Origin: Aquabacterium sp. | GTDB taxonomy: Bacteria; Pseudomonadota; Gammaproteobacteria; Burkholderiales; Burkholderiaceae_C | DNA: 36,280 nucleotides | NCBI GenBank assembly: GCA_004322345.1 | Contig: SCTQ01000106.1 | Span: forward strand, 1-36,280 | Reading direction: 5' to 3' | Shown: one piece after another, positions 36,154-36,280 of the stretch | How positions within the stretch are numbered: the first letter of the stretch is position 1 | Layout of the letters: the number at the start of each line of letters is the position of its first letter | Notes under the pieces: generated by a model | The model's database searches: none | What the model saw: the letters and a program-made list of their open reading frames with translations, nothing else | What the model was told of the DNA's origin: nothing | Made by a program: the position numbers and the translations under genes

Positions 36154-36280
36154 TCAGTTGCGCGGCGTCCACGGCGCACCGATGGCCGGGCACATGCCCG
36201 AAAGGCTGATCGATGCGGCGATGGACGTATCGGCGTCTTTCAACACAAAACCGGTCTCGAAACGCTTTCTTCTTATCGCG

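Overview
High-GC chromosomal window, most like a Burkholderiales-type betaproteobacterium (inferred from gene families such as DUF3567, the 8-kb gene order and the split MetH). From left to right: (1) a T6SS tip island on the minus strand: VgrG, a DUF4123 adaptor, and a DUF3304-like lipoprotein that runs off the left edge and is absent from the ORF track; (2) an Old Yellow Enzyme reductase and an HDOD protein; (3) a large minus-strand transport operon: PotA/D/B/C-like ABC transporter with an outer-membrane porin in the middle, a GntR/FCD regulator and an Asp/Glu/hydantoin racemase; (4) a divergent TauB/TauC-like ABC pair with no binding protein; (5) fumC, an FKBP isomerase, amn and a ferritin-like protein; (6) DUF3108, DUF3567, a tandem-AAA+ ATPase, an MHYT-GGDEF-EAL protein and the N-terminal half of MetH; (7) a stand-alone AAA ATPase placed between metH and the rodA-mrdA-mreD-mreC-mreB operon. 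No rRNA, tRNA, CRISPR array, prophage or intact IS was recognised. The most interesting leads are the T6SS module with no visible effector, the porin-ABC-racemase operon punctuated by two families of dispersed repeats, a four-copy GCATRC operator-like array, an FNR-type promoter, an unexplained structured island at about 20858-21230, and the two uncharacterised AAA ATPases. I did not find a clearly new multi-gene system. All family names come from reading the protein sequences, not from a database search.
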